A stretch of DNA of 64,000 nucleotides, from positions 1 through 64,000 of the forward strand of contig JAKSLH010000009.1 in assembly GCA_024401335.1 (NCBI GenBank). The letters run 5' to 3'. The notes below the pieces were generated by a model that did no database searches, was not told the DNA's origin, and saw nothing but the letters and a program-made list of their open reading frames with translations. Shown here one piece after another: positions 26,223-35,431 of the stretch. The number at the start of each line of letters is the position of its first letter. Within the stretch, counting starts at the first letter, position 1. The DNA comes from Bacteroidales bacterium (GTDB lineage Bacteria; Bacteroidota; Bacteroidia; Bacteroidales; Marinilabiliaceae). The translations under genes and the position numbers were made by a program.

Positions 26223-27365
26223 TCACATCAAAAGTTTATTATACATATCCACAAACTGTTCTGCGACAACATTTGTAGAATACTTTCTTTCGACAAGCTC
26301 TCTTCCATTTCTTCCCATTGTTTCAAGTTCCCCATCACTTTTCCCAAAGAAATCTCTCAAAGCATTAACAAGCGGTTCTGTACCTATTTCAGTCCACCAC
26401 CCACAATTTTCAGTCTCTAGTTCTTGCCAAGGAGTACCCTTAGTGGTAATCACAGGTGTTCCACAGGCTAGAGCTTCTGCCACAACGATACCGAAGTTCT
26501 CAGAGTATGTAGGAAGAACTAGAACATCGGACTCGCGAATAAGATTGTACTTTTCTTCACCATATACACCACCTATAAAGCGAACCTTATGTTCGAGTCC
26601 ATGCATCTTCGTATAGTCCATGAGTTCTTCTTTGTAATGGGGAGTATTGACGTCGCTTTCGCCTGCTATAACTAGTTCGCATGGAAGCGTTGATTCCATA
26701 AATGTTACAAACAGGATATGTTTATTATTGCAGAACAATTCGAAAGCATCAATTAGATGTTTGATACCTTTTTTCTCATGCAACCTACCCAAATATAAGA
26801 TGCGGTGTCGTCGATTCCCGTATTCTTTAGCTACAATTGCAGATATATCTATACAGTTAGGTATAACGCATACATTAGTGTTATAACCAAGCTTTAGCAG
26901 GTTCTGCCTCTCCCCCTCCGATGTAGCATGCAGCACATCTGCTATTTCAAGCGCTTTACGTTGAAACAATTTAAGAGCCCAGAACTTTTTCATCCAGTAG
27001 TGTCTCTTCATTATCCAAGGCTCCATCATACCATGTGTGGTATATACAACACGATATCCAGCATCCTTAGCCCAGATCGCAGTCATCGCGCATGTCGGTA
27101 TCCAACACACGTTTGTGTGATAGACATCGGGATACACCTCATTGAGAATCCGCAAGAACTCATTTCTTGTCCCTCTTTTGGGGATATACCTCACACTAAG
27201 ATAATGCATCACACAAGGGATCTCAATACTCTCTTCATCTTCAGTATGCGCAGTGAGCAGATGCAACTCGATCTTGCCATACATCATACGCGCATACGAC
27301 TGAACATAGCTCAGAACGCCTGCACTTGACCTGTCAAGATCTGGGAGATAGAAAAGGATACGCAT
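26223..27365 (-). CDS. Glycosyltransferase family 4 (GT-B)
   Basis: 380 residues. The N-terminal half has 'RSSAGVLSYVQSYARMM' and 'YHTNVCWIPTCAM'; the donor-binding half has 'RILYLGRLHEKKGIKHLIDAFELF', 'VRFIGGVYGEEKYNLIRESDVLVLPTYSENFGIVVAEALACGTPVI' (in parts), with the EX7E-type motif ENFGIVVAE. A retaining GT4 that adds a sugar to the lipid-linked repeat unit. Its ATG lies 5 bp from the next upstream gene's stop. Substrate unknown. Confidence 0.88.
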   Translation of the reverse strand: MRILFYLPDLDRSSAGVLSYVQSYARMMYGKIELHLLTAHTEDEESIEIPCVMHYLSVRYIPKRGTRNEFLRILNEVYPDVYHTNVCWIPTCAMTAIWAKDAGYRVVYTTHGMMEPWIMKRHYWMKKFWALKLFQRKALEIADVLHATSEGERQNLLKLGYNTNVCVIPNCIDISAIVAKEYGNRRHRILYLGRLHEKKGIKHLIDAFELFCNNKHILFVTFMESTLPCELVIAGESDVNTPHYKEELMDYTKMHGLEHKVRFIGGVYGEEKYNLIRESDVLVLPTYSENFGIVVAEALACGTPVITTKGTPWQELETENCGWWTEIGTEPLVNALRDFFGKSDGELETMGRNGRELVERKYSTNVVAEQFVDMYNKLLM

Positions 27366-27369
27366 AATG

Positions 27370-28455
27370 TTAAAACTCTTTGAACACCTTTCTCATTGAT
27401 TCAACATACTGTTCTTCAGTATACAAATCACGAGATTTTTGATAATTATCGCAACCTATTTGCACCATCTTCTCACGATCCTTATCAAGAGAGCATATAA
27501 ACTGATACACCTTATTTAAATCTATACTGTTCTTATCTATCACAAGACCAGTGCTACTGTCTGCTATATCTGGAATTCCAGCGTGATTCGTGGTTACGAC
27601 AACCTGGCCGTTTCCATAGGCTTCCAAAATAGAGATAGGTTGGCCCTCATTAGGGTATCTTGTAAGAAGAACAAACACATGACAAAGTTTGAGCAGTTCT
27701 CTCTTCTTTTCACCGCCAACAACACCATGATAAGTCACGTAGTTCTGAAGCTGATACTTCTCTATATAATTGTTGAAATACTCTTCTTCTTGAGCATATA
27801 AAGGCAAAAACTTACCAGCAAAGTTAAAATGGATATTAGTATTACACTCTTCCTTAGCGATACGCGCCAACTCAAGGACTTCTCGGTATCCTTTTGCTTC
27901 TATAAAGTTACTGAGATACATTACCTCAATTATTCCACCTTCTTTAACACCACGGACTTTCTCTTCTATCTCAGACTTCGTCAATGTGAACTCATCGTCC
28001 ACACAATTCTTCACAACATATATCTTTTCTTCTGGCACCAACCCACTAAATATCCATTTCAACGAATCCCCCAATACTATAGCACCATCAATTTCCTTCA
28101 TTGCACTATAATTAAGCTTACGTTGCAGACTTCCACAATGTTCATCAATCAAAGTTCGATAATAACCACCATGCAAATGTATTATCACTTTTGCTTCTTT
28201 CCATTTAATGACTTTAAATAAAAGAAGATCTCTCCAATTACCTCCAACAGTCTGTGATATGGTAAAATAAAAGATATCAGTCTTAGCTCTCACAATTCTC
28301 CATATCGTCTGTAAAATATTCTTATTATCGCTTATGTCGATCGCCGACAATTCGAAATCCACGCCAATAGAAGAACGATATAAAGTCTGTACGGCTTTTG
28401 TCAAGCCATGCATAGGAGGTGGAAACTGAGCTAAAAAATGTATTTTCTTGATCAT
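27370..28455 (-). CDS. Glycosyltransferase family 4 (GT-B)
   Basis: 361 residues. 'IHFLAQFPPPMHGLTKAVQTLYRSS' at the N-terminus, 'IIHLHGGYYRTLI', 'EVMYLSNFIEAKGYREVLELARIA', 'YHGVVGGEKKRELLKLCHVFVLLTRYPNEGQPISILEAYGNG' (parts) identify the GT4 fold; the usual E-x7-E motif appears as EGQPISILE. AT-rich composition, low in G/C-ending codons, differs from the window's housekeeping genes. It fits a repeat-unit glycosyltransferase in the locus. It is 10 bp from the next gene upstream. Confidence 0.86.
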   Translation of the reverse strand: MIKKIHFLAQFPPPMHGLTKAVQTLYRSSIGVDFELSAIDISDNKNILQTIWRIVRAKTDIFYFTISQTVGGNWRDLLLFKVIKWKEAKVIIHLHGGYYRTLIDEHCGSLQRKLNYSAMKEIDGAIVLGDSLKWIFSGLVPEEKIYVVKNCVDDEFTLTKSEIEEKVRGVKEGGIIEVMYLSNFIEAKGYREVLELARIAKEECNTNIHFNFAGKFLPLYAQEEEYFNNYIEKYQLQNYVTYHGVVGGEKKRELLKLCHVFVLLTRYPNEGQPISILEAYGNGQVVVTTNHAGIPDIADSSTGLVIDKNSIDLNKVYQFICSLDKDREKMVQIGCDNYQKSRDLYTEEQYVESMRKVFKEF

Positions 28456-28465
28456 GCATTGTCAA

Positions 28466-29539
28466 TTAAGACCAGGCTACCAAATGAGCCTTTACCATAT
28501 ATTCAATAGTATGTTCTCTTATTTTTTGTAAATTTCGTTTACTCACGTTTAGAGACAACATCTCATCTTGCATTAAAGCCTCTATTTTAATTTTCAATTG
28601 GTCAGGGCTTTCTGTGTTAACAATCCATTCTTTGTCAACAAGCTCCACTCCTGCAACACATTTATTGGTTGTGATAACAGGAAGTCCAAAGGCCATTGCC
28701 TCATTAACAACTAATCCCCAGATATCCTCGCGCGTTGGGTGAACAAACAAATCTGCAGCTTTGAAATAATCTGACAGTTCTTCTTTCGTTTTGAATCCTT
28801 CAAAATGAACTTGAGTAAGCCTTAGCTTTTCTTGAATATCCAAATAATCGTCAGTAGGAGTTCCTCCAACAATATAAATGCCAATATTCTCATCCATATG
28901 CTCTGCTGTTTTCAACAACACATCGAACCCTTTTCTGTGAATAAATTGTCCTACTGCCAGTATCATCTTTTCTTCTTTTATACCAAGTTTCTTTCGAATT
29001 GTTTTTTTTTCTGAAGGCATAAGAACACATTCAATAACATCTTCATCTTTCAACGAACTAAACGGATAACGATAGATAGAATCAGACGCACCATAATAAT
29101 TCAGATATTCATCAGACCCCGTACTTGGACTAAAATAACCTATCGCACCTCCAATAAAGAATCTTTTAACATATCGTGCAATGAAACTTTCATTATATGA
29201 TATCATACCACCGTCCGTTTCAAACCAATATGGTAGTCCTTTTAGCTTGAGATATAACAAAGCCAACAATCCAGTATAGGTATGATATGCGGAAATAACA
29301 ACTTTATCATATCCATCAAGCATCTTTAAAACATTCCAATTAATTCGCTTTTCATCAAGTTGTTGGTCGTTTAAATATATTAACTCAAATGCTAAGTCTT
29401 TATCATCATTATAATTGAAACAAAGTGATGAAGAACGCTTAGACTCAACAAGTACTGTTAAGTTGACGTGCTTACCTAATTCATTATAAAAATCGACTCT
29501 ATAAGGAGTTGGTAGGTTAGTAAGAAACAGTATTTTCAT
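28466..29539 (-). CDS. Glycosyltransferase family 4 (GT-B)
   Basis: About 357 residues from ATG 29539 ('MKILFLTNLPTPYRVDFYNELGK'); a GTG two codons earlier is possible. The N-terminal motif 'PTPYRVDFYN' is common in capsule GT4 enzymes. C-terminal landmarks are 'ILAVGQFIHRKGFDVLLKTAE', 'VHFEGFKTKEELSDYFKAADLFVHPTREDIWGLVVNEAMAFGLPVI' (parts), with the E-x7-E-type EDIWGLVVNE. It starts a few bases from the stop of the FrhB-like gene, so it is in the same transcript. Confidence 0.87.
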   Translation of the reverse strand: MKILFLTNLPTPYRVDFYNELGKHVNLTVLVESKRSSSLCFNYNDDKDLAFELIYLNDQQLDEKRINWNVLKMLDGYDKVVISAYHTYTGLLALLYLKLKGLPYWFETDGGMISYNESFIARYVKRFFIGGAIGYFSPSTGSDEYLNYYGASDSIYRYPFSSLKDEDVIECVLMPSEKKTIRKKLGIKEEKMILAVGQFIHRKGFDVLLKTAEHMDENIGIYIVGGTPTDDYLDIQEKLRLTQVHFEGFKTKEELSDYFKAADLFVHPTREDIWGLVVNEAMAFGLPVITTNKCVAGVELVDKEWIVNTESPDQLKIKIEALMQDEMLSLNVSKRNLQKIREHTIEYMVKAHLVAWS

Positions 29540-29544
29540 TTTCA

Positions 29545-30666
29545 CTATAAATGAAGAATTCGCAAAATTTTATTTACTCCCAATATAAGTACAACCAAAT
29601 ATTTCAATTTTACTTTCCCATGATATTTATAAAAAAAATCATGGAATCTATGTTTAGGGACACTTATATAAATACTCTTATTATAACTTGCAACCTTACT
29701 GAAATCTATGGTACGGAATTGATATGGTACCAACTCAATAAATCTACTTCCTCTATTGGTGTTTACAATCAAAGTAGAACAACCTGTATCATCAACGTAA
29801 TCGGGATAGATAATAGCTCCCCCCCAAGTATCTGCACATGTCCAATCGCTCCCACTACTTAAGTTTTTAGCCTTACAGTTGTTACAAGATTGTCGCAAAT
29901 ACAAATCATGAATAAATCCTCTTAAAAAAGGATTGGCGTCCAAAGTTTCAGTTATATTTTGTTTTGAAGTCTTTATATCAAAACTATACTTTGACCAACC
30001 ATAGGTTTTGTCTCTGAAAGACACATTCTTAATTTTGTTTTGTTCATTTGTTTTTAACTTTGTTTTCAGCTCATCCAAGTAATTCTTCCAAACCATAGGA
30101 CTTGGAACACCATGACAAACAAAATCCAAACAATATAAGTGTTCATAATCCTTTCCTAAGAACAACTTCAGTCCTCTAACTTGACAAGGAGTTCCTGAAA
30201 AAAGGACTATTTTTCCCTCTTTTAAAAACTTTTCAACCAAAACAAAAGAGTTTCCCATTACACTCTGTACATATTTGCTTCCCCTAAACTTGTCAATATC
30301 CTTATAATCTTCAATATAACCATGTATTACATTCCAATTTTCATCAAACATTGCCCCAAAAACAATTCCACCTAACGAAAGTATTCTTTCAGCAATAACA
30401 GAAAAAACCCCTCCTGATGTACTACATCTACGAACTTCCAGATCAGGGTGTTTGAAAGCCAAAGTTTTTAACGGAATAGCTGATGTACCTACATTTTTAA
30501 TGGGGCAAGAAGCCTCGCAAATGTTACAGTTTACACATTTTTGTAAATCTACTGAAGGGTACAAAAAACCTTCGTAATTACTTTTCAGATCAATACAATG
30601 TAAAGGACATTTCTGTACACATGCACTGCAACCACAGCATTCATCCTCTTTTTTGATTTCTATCAT
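29545..30666 (-). CDS. FrhB/FdhB-like protein with two 4Fe-4S clusters, capsule-associated
   Basis: 373 residues. The N-terminus has two ferredoxin clusters: 'CCGCSACVQKCP' (about 10-21) and 'CVNCNICEASCP'. FrhB_FdhB N- and C-terminal domains follow, with 'RRCSTSGGVFSVIAERIL', 'FRGSKYVQSVMG', 'LFSGTPCQVRGL' and 'CHGVPSPMVW'. The family is named for coenzyme F420 hydrogenase beta subunits, but Bacteroidales do not make F420. Homologues sit in many polysaccharide loci next to pyruvyltransferases; a flavin-dependent reductive step on a sugar or polyprenol is a reasonable guess only. Its ATG overlaps the pyruvyltransferase stop by 4 bp. Confidence 0.85.
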   Translation of the reverse strand: MIEIKKEDECCGCSACVQKCPLHCIDLKSNYEGFLYPSVDLQKCVNCNICEASCPIKNVGTSAIPLKTLAFKHPDLEVRRCSTSGGVFSVIAERILSLGGIVFGAMFDENWNVIHGYIEDYKDIDKFRGSKYVQSVMGNSFVLVEKFLKEGKIVLFSGTPCQVRGLKLFLGKDYEHLYCLDFVCHGVPSPMVWKNYLDELKTKLKTNEQNKIKNVSFRDKTYGWSKYSFDIKTSKQNITETLDANPFLRGFIHDLYLRQSCNNCKAKNLSSGSDWTCADTWGGAIIYPDYVDDTGCSTLIVNTNRGSRFIELVPYQFRTIDFSKVASYNKSIYISVPKHRFHDFFYKYHGKVKLKYLVVLILGVNKILRILHL

Positions 30667-31709
30667 AATTCAAGAGAATCTTTTATAAACTGTAAAGAAT
30701 CTACTCTCATGGCATCGATTTTCTCGTCGATTTTTTTCCAGTCTATCTGTTGTTTAGAATGATTAATTTTATCATCGGAAACCATTCTCCCTTCAAGTCC
30801 AAATATATTCAACAACATTTGAATCCTTGCGTTTCCAGCCTTTTCATTAGACATGACGTAAAAGTTTTTATGAAACAAAATCGAAAAGACACATCCATGG
30901 AAAGAATCTGTAATGAAAATATCACAATAATATATCGAAGCTAACCAATCTTCAACACCAATTGAACGACTAAAATACCTCTTCAAAACATTTTTCTCCA
31001 CCTTCGAAAAAATGATTTCTGAATCTACTGGCAACATGTTATTTAGCACGTTAATTTTCTTCTCATTATTATGATCAAGTAAATAAACAAATGAATGCTT
31101 TTTGTTTGTTTTATAAGGAATCCCCCCTATTATTCTTTTATAAAAAAAGGAGTCAAACAACAAAGTAGGATCTAGTACACATTTGACATTCTTATTTCCC
31201 AGATATTTATGATACAATGTAATACCTGTATTCTCTCTTACTGAAATACTATGAAAATCCTTTACAAGTTCTCTTGCGATCACAGTTTCTGAATCTGTAA
31301 AATCCCAATAATCTACCCCAAATGATGCTGCGTAAGCAATTTTCTTTACTCCTCTATTATTATTAGTTTTTAGAAAATACCTATTGACATTATATACTCT
31401 ATCCTCTCCCATTGATGGTCTCCATACTTGGTCACTTCCTACAATCAACACATCAATTTCATACTTATCAAGATCATCTTTTGAAAAAGGAGATTCAGAT
31501 TTAACACAATTAATATTACGAGTAACGAATCTATAGTTTTTAGATAAAGAGTATAATGTTTTTTTTATAAAATCTTTTATTGATTTGCATGGCAAAGTCA
31601 TTACAACAGTATCACAACCTATTTTTTTTATGGCATTCTGAAGGGCATAAGCTTGTAATATGCCACCAAAATTGTAATGAAACGGCAAAGTGACAATACC
31701 TACTCTCAT
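30663..31709 (-). CDS. Polysaccharide pyruvyl transferase family protein
   Basis: 348 residues. The motifs 'PFHYNFGGILQAYALQNAI', 'LIVGSDQVWRPS', 'IAYAASFGV' and 'IFITDSFHGCVFSILF' define PS_pyruv_trans. Members transfer pyruvate from phosphoenolpyruvate onto a hexose as a ketal, adding negative charge; CsaB and WcaK are relatives. It overlaps both neighbours by 4 bp (ATGA type), so the GT4-pyruvyltransferase-FrhB block is tightly coupled. The surface polymer probably carries a pyruvate ketal if the enzyme is active. Confidence 0.88.
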   Translation of the reverse strand: MRVGIVTLPFHYNFGGILQAYALQNAIKKIGCDTVVMTLPCKSIKDFIKKTLYSLSKNYRFVTRNINCVKSESPFSKDDLDKYEIDVLIVGSDQVWRPSMGEDRVYNVNRYFLKTNNNRGVKKIAYAASFGVDYWDFTDSETVIARELVKDFHSISVRENTGITLYHKYLGNKNVKCVLDPTLLFDSFFYKRIIGGIPYKTNKKHSFVYLLDHNNEKKINVLNNMLPVDSEIIFSKVEKNVLKRYFSRSIGVEDWLASIYYCDIFITDSFHGCVFSILFHKNFYVMSNEKAGNARIQMLLNIFGLEGRMVSDDKINHSKQQIDWKKIDEKIDAMRVDSLQFIKDSLEL

Positions 31710-32956
31710 ATATTTAGTATTTTTTTTATTTCTGATGAATATTTCTGATGATAATCATTCCATGTGAAATTCAAAGCAGATTTTCGCGCATTTTCAGACA
31801 TACTATCTAACATGTCTTTGTTATTAATAATTAATCTGATTAAATGTTCTAATTCTTTTTCGGACAATGCATCATATATGAAACCATTTTCACCTTGTTC
31901 GACTGCCAAGTCACCACCTGAAAGGTTTGATATTAAAACAGGTGTTCCAGTACTTAATGCTTCTAAAATCACCATAGCAAACCCTTCGCCTAAACTTGGC
32001 AAAACAAATAGGTCGGATTTCTGATATTCTTTAGCAAGAACATCTCTTGTTGCGAAACCAATAAAATGAATATTAGAGCTACCTCCATATTGTCTAACAA
32101 TGCTATTGTCTGCTTTATAAGATCCTGCCAACGTTATGTCAACTTCCTTCTCCATCTTCGAAACCACATTCAATATGTGATGCAATCCTTTTCTATACGA
32201 AATTTGCCCTACAAACAACAGATGCAATCTTTCGTCTTTTTCCCTTTTTGTTTTTTTTGCATAATCAAATTTATCGGTATTAACACCATAAGGGACTTGA
32301 ATGATTTTCGACTTATCAATACCACAATACATTATGCTTTTCGAAACTATCTCAGAAGGCGAGAAAAAGTAATCAACATATTTCAATTCATTCCTGATAA
32401 CTTTTTCATATTTAGCATTCCACAAATAGCGTTCCTCGACATAGAACCAATCATGGTGATAAATGGCCATATCAGTCTCAAAGTTTTCCTTCATAAAAGG
32501 ACGCATAGAAATTGAAACATCCATTATTGTCTTAATTCGTGGAGCCTTTTCTTTTATCCTTTGTAATCCTTTTCTTGATATTCCGTCATACACTATTATT
32601 GCATCAACATCTTCACTAATTGCAATCTGAGCTACTTTATCTGCAAAATGATTACTCAAAGAGAGATTTAGCCTGAAAGACAGCCAAGATAAAAAAGGTA
32701 TTCTCGATATCAATAATACCAACAAACCCCATATTTCGTAAATCTGTAACACATCGTCATCTAACAACATGCTACAGCGCCTATCATTGGCTTTTTTCAA
32801 ATTACTATTGCCAAGCAAACATTTAAATCTCCCTGTAATAGAAGTTGGCTTGTCATATACTGTTGTAATATACTTATGAAGAACTCCTATCCTCTTTAAA
32901 GCTATAGCTGTCTCAAATGAATGTTGCTTACCTGGATGAGCTAATAATACCTTCAT
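31706..32956 (-). CDS. Glycosyltransferase family 4 (GT-B)
   Basis: 416 residues. 'HPGKQHSFETAIALKRIG' at the start, then 'DAIIVYDGISRKGLQ', and in the donor domain 'LHLLFVGQISYRKGLHHILNVV', 'IHFIGFATRDVLAKEYQKSDLFVLPSLGEGFAMVILEALSTGTPVLIS' (parts), with EGFAMVILE as E-x7-E motif. Very low G+C with many A/T-ending codons. It overlaps the wzy-like gene by 29 bp at its 5' end and the pyruvyltransferase by 4 bp at its 3' end. Confidence 0.88.
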   Translation of the reverse strand: MKVLLAHPGKQHSFETAIALKRIGVLHKYITTVYDKPTSITGRFKCLLGNSNLKKANDRRCSMLLDDDVLQIYEIWGLLVLLISRIPFLSWLSFRLNLSLSNHFADKVAQIAISEDVDAIIVYDGISRKGLQRIKEKAPRIKTIMDVSISMRPFMKENFETDMAIYHHDWFYVEERYLWNAKYEKVIRNELKYVDYFFSPSEIVSKSIMYCGIDKSKIIQVPYGVNTDKFDYAKKTKREKDERLHLLFVGQISYRKGLHHILNVVSKMEKEVDITLAGSYKADNSIVRQYGGSSNIHFIGFATRDVLAKEYQKSDLFVLPSLGEGFAMVILEALSTGTPVLISNLSGGDLAVEQGENGFIYDALSEKELEHLIRLIINNKDMLDSMSENARKSALNFTWNDYHQKYSSEIKKILNI

Positions 32957-34232
32957 GCTTTCCTAAACTAACATTAATATATTTTAGATGTATGTATTTT
33001 ATCAATAATGGCATGCAAAATAGTAAGAATATTTCGATTTGGCCAAAAATATAGCTAAATCCATGTGACGACAAATTAGGTAGATTGTATACAAAGCACA
33101 TATATATTATCATATATAGTGTCGATACCTTTGCTCTATTCCATATGAAACCAATGAGATAACCAGTAAAATAAAAAACAACGAACCCAAAATAGCCAAA
33201 TGCAGAGAATGCTTGAAAATAACCAGTTTGTGTTGTCACACCATGAGTGATCTTCTCTATATAATCATTATTATAATCAAAAACCATTAGTGACTTCTTA
33301 CCTTGCTCTCCAAATATAAATTTAGGGAAATACCATGTGACTATATCATTCCAAAGAAATAAGCCATAGTTGTAGTTCATATTGTCTTTACAATACTTTA
33401 TTAACAAAGCACCATTACCTAAATCCATTCCATGAATCAAATCAACATCATAATACGACGAAAGATAATTATCAATGTAGTTGATTTCAATTTTTTCATC
33501 ATCATTTCTATGTAAATTTCCCCTTACAATTCCAATACTCGCTTGACCAATAGTTCCAACAATAAAAAAAAGTACAATTAATTTTTTAATAATAGATTCG
33601 TATTTAGGTTTTAGCAGAGTCAAAAACAGCCCAGTATTTAAGATCAACTGAACAGTCACTGCTCTTCTAGCATTAAAAATAATCCTATATAAATAATAGA
33701 CAGTCCCCAGTATTAATATCACATATGCAATTCTAGAATTCTTATAACGTCTCAACAAATAGTTAAGTGCAAAATAAAAAGAAACGTCTAAGTAAATGAC
33801 AAAAAAATTAAGTACCTGAAACCTTGAATTCTTTCTAAAGTCTGTTGCGATATTTTGGTAATGTGATTCGATTTCAATATAACTATAATAAGCACATATA
33901 ATACCTATCACAAACATGACAACAAACAACCACTTTGATTTCTTCAAACTAACATCATAGCAACAGATAAAATGTTTGAATTGAGCCCGATCGAACCCCT
34001 TAGCAAAAGCGATTGTTCCAGTTATCATGCAAAAGGACAGGTCCCACAAAAGATATGAATCATAGTAAGAATCAATTGCAATAAATGACATTTGAGGCAA
34101 CATCATTAACATACTTGATAACGTAAAAATAAATGGCGCTTGAAAAACTCCATTTTTACGTCTGTAAAAATCAAATAATATGAAGAAACAGATAACAGAA
34201 AACAACAAAGGGAAGACAAGATACCAATTCAT
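32928..34232 (-). CDS. O-antigen/oligosaccharide repeat-unit polymerase (Wzy-like)
   Basis: 434 residues with about ten to twelve hydrophobic segments and a large central periplasmic loop (around 'IVRGNLHRNDDEKIEINYID' to 'GEQGKKSLMVFDYNND'), as in Wzy proteins, which join lipid-linked repeat units in the periplasm. Wzy sequences are too diverse for a firm call; topology, size and position between an acyltransferase and glycosyltransferases support it. It starts about 40 bp after the acyltransferase and overlaps the GT4 gene by 29 bp. Low G+C. Confidence 0.75.
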   Translation of the reverse strand: MNWYLVFPLLFSVICFFILFDFYRRKNGVFQAPFIFTLSSMLMMLPQMSFIAIDSYYDSYLLWDLSFCMITGTIAFAKGFDRAQFKHFICCYDVSLKKSKWLFVVMFVIGIICAYYSYIEIESHYQNIATDFRKNSRFQVLNFFVIYLDVSFYFALNYLLRRYKNSRIAYVILILGTVYYLYRIIFNARRAVTVQLILNTGLFLTLLKPKYESIIKKLIVLFFIVGTIGQASIGIVRGNLHRNDDEKIEINYIDNYLSSYYDVDLIHGMDLGNGALLIKYCKDNMNYNYGLFLWNDIVTWYFPKFIFGEQGKKSLMVFDYNNDYIEKITHGVTTQTGYFQAFSAFGYFGFVVFYFTGYLIGFIWNRAKVSTLYMIIYMCFVYNLPNLSSHGFSYIFGQIEIFLLFCMPLLIKYIHLKYINVSLGKHEGIISSSR

Positions 34233-34272
34233 ATTACTAATTGTTAATCCCCAAAAAGTTCACAACTAACAA

Positions 34273-35232
34273 TCACAAAGCTAATAGTCTATTCAAAGAC
34301 TTTTGAATATATCTGTTTAAATAAAAAAGAATTACAGAAATGAAAAAAGACAAAGCAATTAGTATAAATGTATTATCCAAATGTCCATTATTAAAACGGT
34401 ATAATTGTATATGAATCAAATAGATTTCGTATGAAAGATTTCCCGACACATATAGAAAAAGACTTCTATGAATGATTTTTATATATGAAAAGAATATAAT
34501 AAAAAAAACAGCGTATGAAAGCTTGATTCCTAGTTGCACAACATTAAAGAACGGCGTGTCAAGCTCTCTAACAAATGGAAACTGTTTGAAACGAAGTAAA
34601 AATGTCCCTATTGCTAATGCACCCAATGCAATAGTATATTTATTTCCAAGATGGGAACCTAAAACCATTCCTCTTTGAGACAAAACAACCCCTAAAAAGA
34701 AACTTAATCCTTGCTCTGCCTGTAGAGGGAATGGAAGGAAAACAGAAATAGTTCCCAACACCCCAATCATTATCAGTCTATATCTATAAAAATATTTAGT
34801 TGTGAGCCAAAAAACAAAATAACAATACACAAGATAAGACACATACCAGTATACTGTTTTTATACAAGTAACTGTCAAGAATAGATCTTTATAGGAAATT
34901 ATGTCTAAACATTTTAAAGACACCGCCACAATAATATTGGGGATAAAAATCCTAAAAAACCGCTTCTTCCAAAAGTTGTCCAACCCATTCTTTTTGTATG
35001 ATTCATTTAACCCATAACCAGACATCAATAGGAATATTGCGACACCTGTTCCACCTAGTGGAGTCAATATATTACTCCATTTCCCACAAAAATGATGTGC
35101 AACAACCATTATTATTGCAAATCCTCTAAGACTATTGGTATATATCCTATCCCCAAATTCTTGGACGTCCATTTTTATAGTTACTATAGATAGTATCAGA
35201 AAAAAAATTATAACAACAAAAACCTCTATCAT
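34273..35232 (-). CDS. Acyltransferase family 3 membrane protein
   Basis: About 319 residues from ATG 35232; a longer TTG frame (35283) adds residues that look non-coding. The family motif 'NSLRGFAIIMVVAHHFCG' with its His is seen after the first TM helix, then 'GTGVAIFLLMSGYGLNESYKKNG' and 'FWKKRFFRIFIPNI'. About ten TM helices. OatA-like proteins move acetyl groups across the inner membrane onto O-antigen or capsule sugars. Together with two cytoplasmic acetyltransferases, this suggests a heavily acylated polymer. About 195 bp separate it from the flippase. Confidence 0.83.
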   Translation of the reverse strand: MIEVFVVIIFFLILSIVTIKMDVQEFGDRIYTNSLRGFAIIMVVAHHFCGKWSNILTPLGGTGVAIFLLMSGYGLNESYKKNGLDNFWKKRFFRIFIPNIIVAVSLKCLDIISYKDLFLTVTCIKTVYWYVSYLVYCYFVFWLTTKYFYRYRLIMIGVLGTISVFLPFPLQAEQGLSFFLGVVLSQRGMVLGSHLGNKYTIALGALAIGTFLLRFKQFPFVRELDTPFFNVVQLGIKLSYAVFFIIFFSYIKIIHRSLFLYVSGNLSYEIYLIHIQLYRFNNGHLDNTFILIALSFFISVILFYLNRYIQKSLNRLLAL

Positions 35233-35323
35233 ATCACTTAGTAAGTTAAGATATCTGTAAAAAGCCCTAACTATTATTATCAATATAGCCTATTTAACGT
35301 GAGTTCGATGAAAATCTGTATTT

Positions 35324-35431
35324 TTATATTGAATTAGGCAAATGCAAACTATTATTAAACCCATGAGATCTTAGTTCTAAATTATTTCCCAAACAAAAGA
35401 ATTTGTATGGCACAACACAAAACAATTTCAT
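35324..35431 (-). CDS. Possible 35-residue ORF coupled to the flippase stop
   Basis: The ATG at 35431 overlaps the TGA of wzx (ATGA), the typical coupled arrangement, and opens a frame of 35 codons (begins MKLFCVVPYKFF, ends HLPNSI). It looks like the start of a gene that has lost its rest, or it is a chance frame in an AT-rich gap. No domain seen. Confidence 0.2.
   Translation of the reverse strand: MKLFCVVPYKFFCLGNNLELRSHGFNNSLHLPNSI

Noticed and set aside
29545..30666. F420-dependent hydrogenase subunit
   Set aside because: The family name comes from archaeal relatives; capsule context and lack of hydrogenase partners argue against it.
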